A DNA stretch of 64,000 nucleotides. Source: Gammaproteobacteria bacterium. GTDB lineage: Bacteria > Pseudomonadota > Gammaproteobacteria > GRL18. Shown piece after piece: positions 20,033 through 29,032 of this stretch (position 1 is its first letter; each line of letters opens with the position of its first letter). The notes beneath the pieces were generated by a model. That model was not told the origin of the DNA and made no database searches. It saw only the letters and a program-made list of their open reading frames with translations. The position numbers and the translations under genes were made by a program. Location: assembly GCA_026994225.1 (NCBI GenBank), contig JALWRI010000100.1, positions 62,001 to 126,000 of the forward strand, written 5' to 3'.

Positions 20033-20877
20033 AATTAATTATTATTAGTGGCTTATCTGGATCAGGTAAAACTATTGCGCTGCATGTTTTAGAAGATTTA
20101 GGGTTTTATTGTATTGATAATTTGCCATTGAGTTTATTACAATCTTTTATACAACAATTAAAACAGTCCAAAAATACTATTGACTATGTCGCAGCGGGTA
20201 TTGATGCACGCACGTTAAATATTAGCTCTAGCGATATTACTACGATTATGCAATCACTACATGAAAAAGGGATTGATAATGAAATTATTTACCTCAATGC
20301 CAATGAAGATACTTTAATTAAACGCTTTAGTGAAACAAGAAGAAAACATCCCCTCACTGATTCTGCAACCGTATTAGCCGAAGCCATTGCAAAAGAAAAA
20401 CAATTATTATTACCTTTAGAGCAACAAGCTAATTTACAAATAAATACTTCTGGTATGAGTATTTATCAATTACGGGAAAAAATTCAGCAACATCTATCCA
20501 ATACCAGTTTAATGCATTTACAATTTTTATCGTTTGGATTTAAACATGGATTACCCCATGATGCTGATCTGGTATTTGATGTGCGATGTTTAAATAACCC
20601 CTATTGGGTTCCTGCATTACGTAGCCAAACCGGAAAAGACGCAAGAGTACAGACTTTTTTATCTTCCCATCCTGATACCAATGAAGTTTTTACTGATATT
20701 TGTCAATTTATCTCTCGTGCCATCCCTCGTTTTGAAAAAAATAATCGCAGCTATATGACTATTGCTATTGGCTGCACAGGCGGACAACACCGTTCGGTGT
20801 ATATGGTAGAACAATTAAGTCAATATTTTTCTCAGCGTAGACAAAATATTTTAACCCGGCATAGAGAATTACAATGA
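20029..20877 (+). CDS. rapZ: RNase adapter RapZ
   Basis: 282 residues with an N-terminal P-loop (GLSGSGKT at 8-15) and the C-terminal family motif GCTGGQHRSVYM. In E. coli RapZ binds GlmZ/GlmY small RNAs and guides RNase E, setting glucosamine-6-phosphate synthase levels; GTPase and UDP-GlcNAc binding are reported. It starts at a GTG inside the hprK end and its stop overlaps the next gene, so the three are translationally coupled. Confidence 0.95.
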   Translation: MKLIIISGLSGSGKTIALHVLEDLGFYCIDNLPLSLLQSFIQQLKQSKNTIDYVAAGIDARTLNISSSDITTIMQSLHEKGIDNEIIYLNANEDTLIKRFSETRRKHPLTDSATVLAEAIAKEKQLLLPLEQQANLQINTSGMSIYQLREKIQQHLSNTSLMHLQFLSFGFKHGLPHDADLVFDVRCLNNPYWVPALRSQTGKDARVQTFLSSHPDTNEVFTDICQFISRAIPRFEKNNRSYMTIAIGCTGGQHRSVYMVEQLSQYFSQRRQNILTRHRELQ

Positions 20878-21266
20878 GTGTTACATTATTTATTATTACT
20901 CATCAACATGTTGGGCAAGTGCTTTTGGATACTACCATTAATATGCTGGGAAATTGTCCACTTACCACACATATTTTTGAAGTACCCAGTTATTGTAACC
21001 CTGATACCATATATCAACAAGGCATGGATATTATTTCCCAAATCAATATGCAACAGGGCGTTTTGATCTTAACAGATATTTATGGTTCTACTCCTAGTAA
21101 TATTGCTTCACGTTTAGCTGCTAACAAAAATATTGCCATTATTTCAGGTATTAACCTACCCATGTTAGTACGAGTAATGAATTATCCCGATTTACCGCTA
21201 CCTAGAATGGTACATAAAGCCTTTAGTGGTGGACATGAAGGAATTATCCACTGCAACCCTATTTAG
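20874..21266 (+). CDS. Mannose-family PTS EIIA component
   Basis: A 130-residue stand-alone EIIA-Man. The phosphorylatable His10 sits in FIITHQHVGQVL, and LTDIYGSTPSNIA is the family's central motif. No EIIB, EIIC or EIID gene is nearby, so it most likely works as a regulatory phosphoacceptor with the adjacent HPr. The start overlaps the rapZ stop by 4 bases. The same gene sits here in several HprK-containing proteobacteria. Confidence 0.9.
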   Translation: MSVTLFIITHQHVGQVLLDTTINMLGNCPLTTHIFEVPSYCNPDTIYQQGMDIISQINMQQGVLILTDIYGSTPSNIASRLAANKNIAIISGINLPMLVRVMNYPDLPLPRMVHKAFSGGHEGIIHCNPI

Positions 21267-21277
21267 GATTTACCAAT

Positions 21278-21547
21278 ATGTTAGAACAATCTATTACCAT
21301 TATTAATAAACTGGGTTTACACGCACGAGCTGCGGCAAAATTAGTTACTTTAGCATCTAGTTACCAATCTGAAATTACCTTAATAAGAGAGAATAAAGAG
21401 GTCAATGGTAAAAGTATTATGGGAGTATTAATGCTTGCTGCAAGTAAAGGTAGCAAAATAACATTACGCATTTCCGGGGAAGATGAACAACAAGCATTAA
21501 TGGCATTACAACAACTTATTGTCCATCGTTTTGATGAAAAAGAATAA
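21278..21547 (+). CDS. ptsH: Phosphocarrier protein HPr (NPr-type)
   Basis: 89 residues. The EI-dependent His15 is in NKLGLHARAAAKL, and the HprK target Ser46 is in NGKSIMGVLMLAAS. It hands phosphate to the two EIIA proteins encoded upstream. The operon appears to end here without the EI gene (ptsI or ptsP), which must be elsewhere. AGGA precedes the ATG. Confidence 0.95.
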   Translation: MLEQSITIINKLGLHARAAAKLVTLASSYQSEITLIRENKEVNGKSIMGVLMLAASKGSKITLRISGEDEQQALMALQQLIVHRFDEKE

Positions 21548-21562
21548 AAATATCAGCTTTAT

Positions 21563-21576
21563 TTGATCCTGATCAA
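21563..21576. promoter_or_regulatory. FNR/Anr-type site before napF
   Basis: TTGATCCTGATCAA is an exact consensus match. An extended -10 (TGCTAACTT, 21596-21604) places the start near 21611, so the box is centred at about -41.5, the class II activation position. Confidence 0.82.
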
Positions 21577-21649
21577 TTGCTATTTCCTTAAATTCTGCTA
21601 ACTTATTTATCAATTAAAGAATAATAACATGAAGGCATATAATTGAGCT

Positions 21650-22129
21650 ATGCAACGTCGACAGTTTTTACGTGGTCGTAGTACACCTGAGCCTATACGT
21701 CCCCCGTGGAGTAAAGAGGAAAAGCAATTTATAACACAATGTCAACGCTGTAATCAATGTATAGTAGATTGCCCACAAAAGATTATCGTTACTGGAGATG
21801 GAGGATTTCCTGAAGTTAATTTTATGTTAGGTGAATGTGATTTTTGTCAACAATGTCTCACTGCTTGTTCATATCAAGCCTTTGATAAATCACTAAAACC
21901 ACCCTGGAAATTATCTTTAAAAATTACCAGTCATTGCTTAATAACAAAGAAAGTAAGCTGTTTTACCTGTATGGAACAATGTCCTAAAGCGGTTTTTCAA
22001 ATACCTATAGGGCAATTTATATTACAAGCAAATGACACTTTATGTAGCGGATGTGGTGCATGTATTGCACCATGCCCGACCCATGCCATACAATTGATTA
22101 GAGAGTACACGTATAATGACTCATCCTGA
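21650..22129 (+). CDS. napF: NapF ferredoxin-type maturation protein
   Basis: 159 residues with three or more 4Fe-4S binding sets (CQRCNQCIVDCP, CDFCQQCLTAC, CSGCGACIAPCP). The N-terminus MQRRQFLRGRS is typical of cytoplasmic NapF. It is thought to act on NapA before export, helping insert its iron-sulfur cluster. First gene of napFDAGHBC, downstream of the FNR site. The napD start lies 14 bases inside its end. Confidence 0.93.
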   Translation: MQRRQFLRGRSTPEPIRPPWSKEEKQFITQCQRCNQCIVDCPQKIIVTGDGGFPEVNFMLGECDFCQQCLTACSYQAFDKSLKPPWKLSLKITSHCLITKKVSCFTCMEQCPKAVFQIPIGQFILQANDTLCSGCGACIAPCPTHAIQLIREYTYNDSS

Positions 22130-22391
22130 CACTAACGCCGATGAAATTAATATTTGTGGTGTTTTAGTCCATGTTCAACCTCTCCAATCCACACAGGTAG
22201 AACAAGATTTATTAGCCATACCTGGTGTTGAGGTACATGCAGTGACCGATGAAGGTAAAATGGTCGTTACCATAGAAGAAAATTATCACCGTGCGTCTGA
22301 AATACTTAATAAATTACCTTTAATGGATGGCGTACTTAGTGCAGCAATGATTTATCAGCATCATGAAACGGAAACCACTGAATATGGATAA
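22116..22391 (+). CDS. napD: NapD chaperone of NapA
   Basis: 91 residues with the NapD pattern (INICGVLVHVQP, then IPGVEVHAVTDEGKMVVTIE). NapD binds the Tat signal of NapA and prevents export before cofactor loading. It overlaps napF by 14 bases, implying coupled translation. Confidence 0.94.
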   Translation: MTHPDTNADEINICGVLVHVQPLQSTQVEQDLLAIPGVEVHAVTDEGKMVVTIEENYHRASEILNKLPLMDGVLSAAMIYQHHETETTEYG

Positions 22392-22463
22392 CCGATGGAT
22401 TCAAGATCATTATTAAATCTATGCAGAAAGTTGAAGTCATCTTTCACCAAAAAGGGATGATCT

Positions 22464-22568
22464 ATGCCTGAACTTAGAGATATAAAAATACCTGTTTGCT
22501 CTACCTTAATGTTCTTATATTCTAAAAATACCCATAACATAAAATTTAATCCAGGGGATCAACTATGA
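22464..22568 (+). CDS. Possible 34-codon small ORF ending in the napA start
   Basis: It starts at an ATG with AAAGGGA about 6 bases upstream and ends at a TGA that overlaps the napA ATG (ATGA). The peptide has no recognisable motif. It fills part of the 173-base napD-napA gap, where most nap operons have little space. It might couple translation into napA, or be chance; nothing shows that it is made. Confidence 0.3.
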   Translation: MPELRDIKIPVCSTLMFLYSKNTHNIKFNPGDQL

Positions 22569-25072
22569 AATTAACACGACGTGACTTTGTAAAAAGTAGT
22601 GCTGTTTCAGCTACCGCTGCAGCCGCAGGAATTTCTTTACCTACGTTACAAACCGCTGAAGCGGCATCAAATAAAATTCGCTGGGACAAAGCAGCATGCC
22701 GATTTTGTGGTACGGGCTGTAGTGTTTTAGTTGGTACTAAAGATAATCGTATTGTAGCAACACAAGGTGATCCAGATGCTCCTGTTAATCGTGGCTTAAA
22801 TTGTATTAAAGGCTATTTTCTTTCCAAAATTTTATATGGTAAAGATCGTCTTACCAAACCATTATTACGTATGCGAGATGGAAAATACGATAAAAATGGA
22901 CAATTTAGTGAAATTTCCTGGGATCAAGCCTTTAAAATTATGGCTGAAAAATTTACTGAATCCATTCAGAAAAAAGGGCCCACTTCAGTAGGAATGTTTG
23001 GTTCTGGACAATGGACATTATGGGAAGGTTATGCCGCATCAAAATTATTAAAAGCAGGTTTTTTAAGTAATAATATCGATCCAAATGCTCGTCATTGTAT
23101 GGCCTCTGCGGTAGCAGGTTTTATTCGTACCTTTGGTTCAGATGAGCCTATGGGCTGTTATGATGATCTCGAAAATGCTGATGCGTTTGTACTTTGGGGC
23201 TCTAACATGGCCGAAATGCATCCTATTTTATGGTCACGCTTAACCGATCGTCGTTTGACAGCTGATCATGTAAAAGTTGCCGTATTATCTACTTATAAAC
23301 ACCGTTGTTTCGATCTTGCTGATTATGGGATGGTCTTTACTCCACAAACAGATTTAGCCATACTCAATTATATTGCTAATTACATTATTCAAAATAATAA
23401 AGTCAATAAGAAATTTATTGGCAAGCATGTGAATTTTAGAATAGGTAACACCGATATTGGCTATGGCTTACGTCCTGAAGATGAACGTGAAACACAAGCA
23501 AAAAATGCCAAAGCTGCTGGAGGTTCTAAACCTTATAATTTTGAAGAATTTAAAAAGTTTGTATCCACTTATACCTTAGACTATGTACACAAATTGTCAG
23601 GCGTCAGTAAAGCGGATTTACAAAGTCTTGCTGAACTTTATGCTGATCCGGATATTAAAGTTACTTCTTATTGGACTATGGGCTTTAACCAACATACACG
23701 AGGTACATGGGCAAATAATTTAATTTATAATATTCATTTATTAACGGGTAAAATTTCTGAACCCGGTAATGGTCCTTTTTCTCTTACAGGGCAACCTTCT
23801 GCTTGTGGTACTGCCCGTGAAGTCGGTACTTTTGCCCATCGCCTTCCTGCTGATTTAGTCGTCAAGAAAAAAGCCCACCGTGATTTTGCTGAAAAAGTAT
23901 GGAAATTACCTGCTGGTATTTTACCTGCAAAAGTAGGTTATCATGCTGTATTACAAAACCGTATGTTAAAAGATGGCAAACTCAATGCTTATTGGGTAAT
24001 GTGTAATAATAATATGCAAGCTGCCGCTAACATGAATAATGAAACCTTTCCTGGTTATCGTAATCCTGATAATTTCATTGTCGTCTCAGATCCTTATCCT
24101 ACAGTAACTGCCCAAGCCGCTGATCTTATTTTACCTACTGCCATGTGGACAGAAAAAGAAGGTGCATATGGAAATGCAGAACGACGTACTCAATTTTGGC
24201 GACAACAAGTCAGCGCACCTGGTGATGCTAAATCAGATTTATGGCAATTGATTGAATTTTCTAAATACCTAACTACCGATAAGATTTGGCCAAAAGAAGT
24301 CTTAGATAAAAATCCTTCTTATAAAGGTAAAAGTTTATATGAAGTATTATATGCTAATGGTCAGGTCGATAAATATGCCAAACAAGTTGTTACCGATGGT
24401 AAAGGCAATCAGTATGCTAATGATGAAATGGATCACTTCGGTTTTTATGTACAAAAAGGCTTATTTGAAGAATATCGCCGATTTGGTACAGAAGGACCTA
24501 AAATAGGTCATAACTTAGGTGCATTTGATAGCTATCATCAAGCACGGGGATTACGTTGGCCGGTCGTTGATGGCAAAGAAACGTTGTGGCGTTATCGTGA
24601 AGGCTATGATCCGTTTGTTAAAAAAGGGAAAGAACTTCAGTTTTATGGTAAACCTGATGGAAAGGCAATTATTTTTGCCTTACCTTATGAAGCCGCAGCA
24701 GAATCGCCTGATAGTGATTATGATCTATGGCTATGTACCGGACGGGTATTAGAGCATTGGCATTCAGGTTCTATGACTCGTCGTGTCCCTGAATTATATC
24801 GTGCTTTTCCTGATGCGGTGGTATTTATGCATGAAAACGATGCCAAGAAACGGGGCTTAAAACGGGGTATGACTGCAAAATTAGAAAGTCGCCGAGGTAG
24901 CGTAACAGCTATGGTAGAAACACGTGGTCGTAATCGACCTCCTGAAGGACTAGTGTTCTTCCCCTGGTTTGATGCAGGACGTTTAATTAATAAACTCACC
25001 TTAGATGCAACCTGTCCTATATCTAAAGAAACCGATTATAAAAAATGTGCGATCAGGATTACTCCTGCATAG
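22565..25072 (+). CDS. napA: Periplasmic nitrate reductase catalytic subunit
   Basis: It reduces nitrate to nitrite in the periplasm. 835 residues. A Tat signal ([11 protein letters not shown], cleaved near residue 33) is followed by the 4Fe-4S cluster ligands Cys45, Cys48, Cys52 and Cys80. The molybdenum ligand Cys is in [12 protein letters not shown], and the C-terminal molybdopterin-binding region is complete. Length and motifs fit the NapAB type. A hairpin follows the gene before napG. Confidence 0.98.
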   Translation: MKLTRRDFVKSSAVSATAAAAGISLPTLQTAEAASNKIRWDKAACRFCGTGCSVLVGTKDNRIVATQGDPDAPVNRGLNCIKGYFLSKILYGKDRLTKPLLRMRDGKYDKNGQFSEISWDQAFKIMAEKFTESIQKKGPTSVGMFGSGQWTLWEGYAASKLLKAGFLSNNIDPNARHCMASAVAGFIRTFGSDEPMGCYDDLENADAFVLWGSNMAEMHPILWSRLTDRRLTADHVKVAVLSTYKHRCFDLADYGMVFTPQTDLAILNYIANYIIQNNKVNKKFIGKHVNFRIGNTDIGYGLRPEDERETQAKNAKAAGGSKPYNFEEFKKFVSTYTLDYVHKLSGVSKADLQSLAELYADPDIKVTSYWTMGFNQHTRGTWANNLIYNIHLLTGKISEPGNGPFSLTGQPSACGTAREVGTFAHRLPADLVVKKKAHRDFAEKVWKLPAGILPAKVGYHAVLQNRMLKDGKLNAYWVMCNNNMQAAANMNNETFPGYRNPDNFIVVSDPYPTVTAQAADLILPTAMWTEKEGAYGNAERRTQFWRQQVSAPGDAKSDLWQLIEFSKYLTTDKIWPKEVLDKNPSYKGKSLYEVLYANGQVDKYAKQVVTDGKGNQYANDEMDHFGFYVQKGLFEEYRRFGTEGPKIGHNLGAFDSYHQARGLRWPVVDGKETLWRYREGYDPFVKKGKELQFYGKPDGKAIIFALPYEAAAESPDSDYDLWLCTGRVLEHWHSGSMTRRVPELYRAFPDAVVFMHENDAKKRGLKRGMTAKLESRRGSVTAMVETRGRNRPPEGLVFFPWFDAGRLINKLTLDATCPISKETDYKKCAIRITPA

Positions 25073-25092
25073 AAAAGCAACATAACAGCAAA

Positions 25093-25123
25093 CAAAAGGT
25101 AAGTGCCAGACACTTACCTTTTG
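25093..25123 (+). terminator. Intra-operon hairpin between napA and napG
   Basis: A perfect 13-bp stem (CAAAAGGTAAGTG and its complement) with loop CCAGA, followed by a weakly T-rich run. It could reduce read-through into napGHBC or protect the upstream message. Confidence 0.55.
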
Positions 25124-25154
25124 TAATATTATTTTTAAAATTGTGATCTTAGCT

Positions 25155-25976
25155 ATGGATACTAAGCGTAGAAAATTTTTAACTGACAGTACAGCTATGG
25201 CATGTGGTGCTGGCTTTTTTGCCTTAGGACTACATTTTTATAGTCGATCATTACATGCCTTGCCGCCCAATACCCTACGCCCTCCTGGAGCATTACCTGA
25301 AGAAGATTTTTTAGGAGCGTGTATACGTTGTGGCTTATGTGTTAGAGATTGCCCTTTTGACACCTTAAAATTAGCTCAATTAGGTACTGCTGTCGCAACC
25401 GGAACGCCATATTTTATAGCCAGAGAGGTTGCCTGTGAAATGTGTGAAGATATTCCCTGTGTGGTAGCTTGTCCAACGGGTGCTTTAGATCACTCATTAA
25501 ACAATATTGATGATGCCCGTATGGGACTTGCCGTACTGATTGATCAAGAAACCTGTCTTAATTTTTTAGGTTTACGCTGTGATGTCTGTTATCGTGTATG
25601 CCCTGCTATTGATGAAGCGATTACATTAGAAATAGAACATAATAAACGTAGTGGTATGCATGCTCGCTTTTTACCCACCGTACACTCTGATCATTGTACT
25701 GGATGCGGTAAATGTGAAAAATCTTGTGTACTCGAAGAAGCAGCGATAAAAGTATTGCCTGTTCCCCTGGCTAAAGGTAGTTTAGGCAAACATTATCGTC
25801 TAGGCTGGGAAGAAAAACAAAAAGCCGGACATAGTCTAGTCAATCCAGATACCCCACATCAATATTATTTACCTAAAGGAGTACAATATGATCACGCAGG
25901 AAAAGGGTTAATCAAAGAAAAAACCCCTTTTTCTGATAATCCCCTGGATACGCTAAATAAAGAGTTTACTCCATGA
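25155..25976 (+). CDS. napG: NapG quinol-dehydrogenase iron-sulfur subunit
   Basis: About 273 residues starting at the ATG that gives [13 protein letters not shown], a Tat-type signal; the GTG 12 bases upstream is rejected for that reason. Four 4Fe-4S motifs are visible ([47 protein letters not shown]). With NapH it forms a membrane quinol dehydrogenase passing electrons towards NapAB. It overlaps napH by 4 bases. Confidence 0.95.
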   Translation: MDTKRRKFLTDSTAMACGAGFFALGLHFYSRSLHALPPNTLRPPGALPEEDFLGACIRCGLCVRDCPFDTLKLAQLGTAVATGTPYFIAREVACEMCEDIPCVVACPTGALDHSLNNIDDARMGLAVLIDQETCLNFLGLRCDVCYRVCPAIDEAITLEIEHNKRSGMHARFLPTVHSDHCTGCGKCEKSCVLEEAAIKVLPVPLAKGSLGKHYRLGWEEKQKAGHSLVNPDTPHQYYLPKGVQYDHAGKGLIKEKTPFSDNPLDTLNKEFTP

Positions 25977-26842
25977 ATACCCTCATTGGTGCAGAAGCTA
26001 TAACTAAAAAAGGGTGGTTGAAAAGCCATCGCTGGCTTCTTTTACGCCGAATAACTCAAATAAGTATCTTGTTATTATTTTTACTTGGAAATTTTAATAT
26101 TTTTATTTTAAAAGGTAACCTAAGTTCCAGTGTTTTTCTCGATACCTTGCCAATGACAGATCCTTATTTATTCTTACAAATTCTTTTAACTCAGCACTAT
26201 CCTGAAACTCAGGCTTTTTTAGGGGTATTGTTTATTCTGATTTGCTATCTTATCATCGGTGGTAGAAGTTACTGTGCATGGGTCTGTCCAATGAATATCA
26301 TCACCGACAGCGCATATTGGTTACGTTATCGATTAAACATTAAAAACCGTTTTACTTTTTCTCGACAAAATCGCTACTGGTTACTCCTTATAACGTTTAT
26401 TAGCAGCCTCTTAACTGGAAGTTTACTATGGGAATTAATTAACCCTGTATCCGTATTACACCGTGGTATTATTTTTGGTATGGGAATGGGATGGTTGCTT
26501 ATTTTAGGTATATTTTTATTAGATCTGCTGATAGCGAAACGGGCTTGGTGTGGACATTTATGTCCGGTAGGTGCTTTTTATAGTTTATTAGGTAAACGAA
26601 CAAAAGTCTTTACAGTCAGCGCACAACAGCGTGATGCCTGTAATGATTGTATGGAATGTTTTGTTATTTGCCCTGAACCACAAGTTATTACCCCAGCATT
26701 AAAAGGAGCAAAAAACAATATTTCTCCGAACATTCATTCAGAACACTGTACTCACTGCGGACGTTGTATTGATATTTGTAGTGAATCAGTCTTTAACTTT
26801 CAACTTAATAGCAAAAATAACAACAAAGGATCGTCATTATGA
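25973..26842 (+). CDS. napH: NapH membrane quinol-dehydrogenase subunit
   Basis: 289 residues with four membrane helices. The cytoplasmic CAWVCP and CGHLCP motifs follow helices, and two C-terminal 4Fe-4S sets ([23 protein letters not shown]) complete the NapH pattern. It is the membrane partner of NapG. It overlaps both napG and napB by 4 bases. Confidence 0.95.
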   Translation: MNTLIGAEAITKKGWLKSHRWLLLRRITQISILLLFLLGNFNIFILKGNLSSSVFLDTLPMTDPYLFLQILLTQHYPETQAFLGVLFILICYLIIGGRSYCAWVCPMNIITDSAYWLRYRLNIKNRFTFSRQNRYWLLLITFISSLLTGSLLWELINPVSVLHRGIIFGMGMGWLLILGIFLLDLLIAKRAWCGHLCPVGAFYSLLGKRTKVFTVSAQQRDACNDCMECFVICPEPQVITPALKGAKNNISPNIHSEHCTHCGRCIDICSESVFNFQLNSKNNNKGSSL

Positions 26843-27303
26843 ATAAATATACACCACTGACCATCATCCAGCCCATCAGCATCTTATTGGCTGTATTCCT
26901 CTTTTGCTACCCGTTATTTGCCATAAGCGAAGAGCTATCCTCGTTGCGTGGCGCTGCTATTAACACGGATTCGCAAGACCCCGATATTAAGCAGTGGCAA
27001 GATGACAAGCCTCCTATCCCCCGTGATTATGTACAACAACCGCCTTTGATCCCTCATTCTATTGAAAAATATCAAATTAATCGTAAATTCAATAAATGCC
27101 TTACTTGTCATAGTTGGACAAATTATAAAAAATACGGTGCAACCAAAGTAAGTCAAACTCATTTTGCTGATAGAGATAAAAATATTACTGCTAATATTGC
27201 AGCACGGCGTTATTTTTGTACACAATGTCATGTGCCACAAGTCGATGCGCCTCCTTTAATTGACAATCAATTTCAACCACTAAAAACGATTAAGCGTTAC
27301 TAA
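26839..27303 (+). CDS. napB: NapB diheme cytochrome c subunit
   Basis: 154 residues with an N-terminal signal peptide (about 10-30) and two heme c motifs, CLTCH (87-91) and CTQCH (127-131). Conserved spacing and the PPLIPHSIEKYQI segment identify NapB. It receives electrons from NapC or NapGH and passes them to NapA in the periplasm. Confidence 0.96.
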   Translation: MNKYTPLTIIQPISILLAVFLFCYPLFAISEELSSLRGAAINTDSQDPDIKQWQDDKPPIPRDYVQQPPLIPHSIEKYQINRKFNKCLTCHSWTNYKKYGATKVSQTHFADRDKNITANIAARRYFCTQCHVPQVDAPPLIDNQFQPLKTIKRY

Positions 27304-27313
27304 GGAGAATATA

Positions 27314-27919
27314 ATGAGTGAGCAACCTTCCAAAACCAGCTTATGGATAAAGTTGCGTAGCCCAAGTAAACGCACTCTAGGTAGTATCTTAGTGTTTGGT
27401 TTTATCTTGGGTATTATTTTCTGGGGTGGATTTAACACCGCAATGGAAGCTACAAACCAAGAACAATTTTGTATTTCTTGTCATGAAATGCGGGATAATG
27501 TCTATCAAGAATATAAAAATACTATCCATTACAGCAACCGTACAGGTGTCAGAGCGACTTGTCCTGATTGTCATGTTCCTAAAGAATGGACGTACAAAAT
27601 GATTCGTAAAATTCAGGCATCTAATGAAGTCTTACATAAAATCTTAGGCTCTATTGATACCAAAGAAAAATTTGAAGCAAAACGCCTGGAACTAGCTAAA
27701 CACGTTTGGAGTGCCATGAAGAAAACAGATTCACGAGAATGTCGTAATTGTCATCAATTTGAATCGATGGACTATACCAAACAAGGACGACGTTCCCGTA
27801 CTAACCATCAAAAAGGATTTAGTAAAGGAGAAACCTGTATAGACTGTCATAAAGGGATTGCTCATTCACTCCCTGATATGCATGAAGTCGATCCAAGTGC
27901 TGTAGTCGGTGGAAAATAA
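27314..27919 (+). CDS. napC: NapC tetraheme quinol dehydrogenase
   Basis: 201 residues of the NapC/NirT family. One N-terminal membrane helix (about 21-42) is followed by four CxxCH heme sites at 53-57, 83-87, 143-147 and 175-179. It oxidises membrane quinol and feeds NapB. Together with NapGH the operon encodes two routes from quinol to NapAB. AAGGAG precedes the start. Confidence 0.97.
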   Translation: MSEQPSKTSLWIKLRSPSKRTLGSILVFGFILGIIFWGGFNTAMEATNQEQFCISCHEMRDNVYQEYKNTIHYSNRTGVRATCPDCHVPKEWTYKMIRKIQASNEVLHKILGSIDTKEKFEAKRLELAKHVWSAMKKTDSRECRNCHQFESMDYTKQGRRSRTNHQKGFSKGETCIDCHKGIAHSLPDMHEVDPSAVVGGK

Positions 27920-27930
27920 GCACTGACAAA

Positions 27931-27963
27931 TTGTCCCTTGTGTAATGCTACTACAAGGGATAA
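27931..27963. terminator. Hairpin at the end of the nap operon
   Basis: TCCCTTGT pairs with ACAAGGGA, extended by three outer pairs, across an 11-base loop. It lies between the convergent ends of napC and the next minus-strand gene, so it may serve both. Confidence 0.6.
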
Positions 27964-27974
27964 TAACTTGCTCT

Positions 27975-28799
27975 CTATTTCTTTTGCATAGGCATAGTCA
28001 TCTTACTTGGATCAAATTTATGATACTCAGGGGGTATCATAAATTTCTTTGCATCAATCGGCTGAGTATTTACCGATACAATTTTATTTTCACTTCCTGT
28101 ATTACCATTACGAATACTTGCGGGAATACCTTCTAATTGTTGTAGTTTAAAATCTTTTTCATTACTGTGTCCATTCATCATCTTTGCAGATGCTGACATA
28201 TTTTCCATAAAATTAAACATTGCTTTTAATGTTGCATAATCTTGTTGAGAAATACCTAAATCAGTATAGCTTGCCATACAAACTGCTTCTTCTAATTTTG
28301 CTTCACGCATAAGATGATGTATCCTACATTGAATATTGTTAACTTTTACTGTTTTTCCAGTATCAATCTCCTTCAATACAGGTACGGTAGATGTCTTTTT
28401 TCCCATCCCCATTTTAGCCATTTGTTGTTCCATCATAGTACGCTGCTGATCGGTCATTCCTGCCATCTTTTGCTGCATTTGTTGCATCATCTGTTGCCGA
28501 TAATCATGCATCATTTTTGCTTGCTTATTAATGGTATCTTGTCCTATAGCATAATACATTTTACGTTCTGGATTGACCATTGTGAGTGTCTTTTCTGCAT
28601 CGGAATAAATCACATATTGTGTTTTTCCCCCCGTATGCATTTCCATATATACCTTGTTATTTTTAACCATTACCGTACTTGCAGGTGTTTCTATACCATT
28701 ATTATAATTTTTGGTAATCATCGTTGCATCGGCATAGACGCTACTAGCTACCGATAAACTCACCATCATTATAGTTGTTTTAATGTCCCACTGTTTCAT
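27975..28799 (-). CDS. Secreted Met/Gln-rich protein, DUF4412-like
   Basis: About 274 residues from the ATG at 28797-28799, chosen because GGAGGG lies upstream and a signal peptide (KTTIMMVSLSVASSVYADA) follows at once. The mature part begins with a beta-type segment (MITKNYNNG, YMEMHTGGKTQYVIYSDAEKT) resembling DUF4412-type periplasmic proteins. A helical Met/Gln stretch follows (QQMMQQMQQKMAGMTDQQ). One Cys-containing segment recalls an all-beta lipoprotein-like core. Function unknown. The Met density could suit copper binding, but that is only inference. It is convergent with napC and adjacent to the ZapB-like gene. Confidence 0.7.
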   Translation of the reverse strand: MKQWDIKTTIMMVSLSVASSVYADATMITKNYNNGIETPASTVMVKNNKVYMEMHTGGKTQYVIYSDAEKTLTMVNPERKMYYAIGQDTINKQAKMMHDYRQQMMQQMQQKMAGMTDQQRTMMEQQMAKMGMGKKTSTVPVLKEIDTGKTVKVNNIQCRIHHLMREAKLEEAVCMASYTDLGISQQDYATLKAMFNFMENMSASAKMMNGHSNEKDFKLQQLEGIPASIRNGNTGSENKIVSVNTQPIDAKKFMIPPEYHKFDPSKMTMPMQKK

Positions 28800-28821
28800 G
28801 CTCTTTTTTCCCTCCATAATT

Positions 28822-29013
28822 TTACACATTTTCTTCATCTAAACGCTGCATTTTTGTTAACACATTTTGTACTTGTTCTTCCCGTTCCTGTTTTTGCTGC
28901 TTTAAGGTGGCATTTTCATCTCGCAAGTCTTTAACTTCCATACGTAATAATTCTACTTCTTCAATCACTGCCATCACTCTTTTTTCTAATTCATCAAATA
29001 ATGTATCACTCAC
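28822..29013 (-). CDS. Short coiled-coil protein, ZapB/TIGR02449-like
   Basis: 63 residues, nearly all one heptad-patterned helix (VMAVIEEVELLRMEVKDLRDENATLKQQ). Small proteins of this kind in gammaproteobacteria act at, or are annotated with, the division ring (ZapB-like). The fold is visible, but nearby division genes that would confirm the role are absent. Confidence 0.65.
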   Translation of the reverse strand: MSDTLFDELEKRVMAVIEEVELLRMEVKDLRDENATLKQQKQEREEQVQNVLTKMQRLDEENV

Positions 29014-29032
29014 TGTTATTCTCCCTCTTTAA

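Noticed and set aside
28314-28757. 147-residue plus-strand frame rich in His, Leu and Ile
   Set aside because: Antisense to the Met/Gln-rich protein gene; no ribosome site and no domain.
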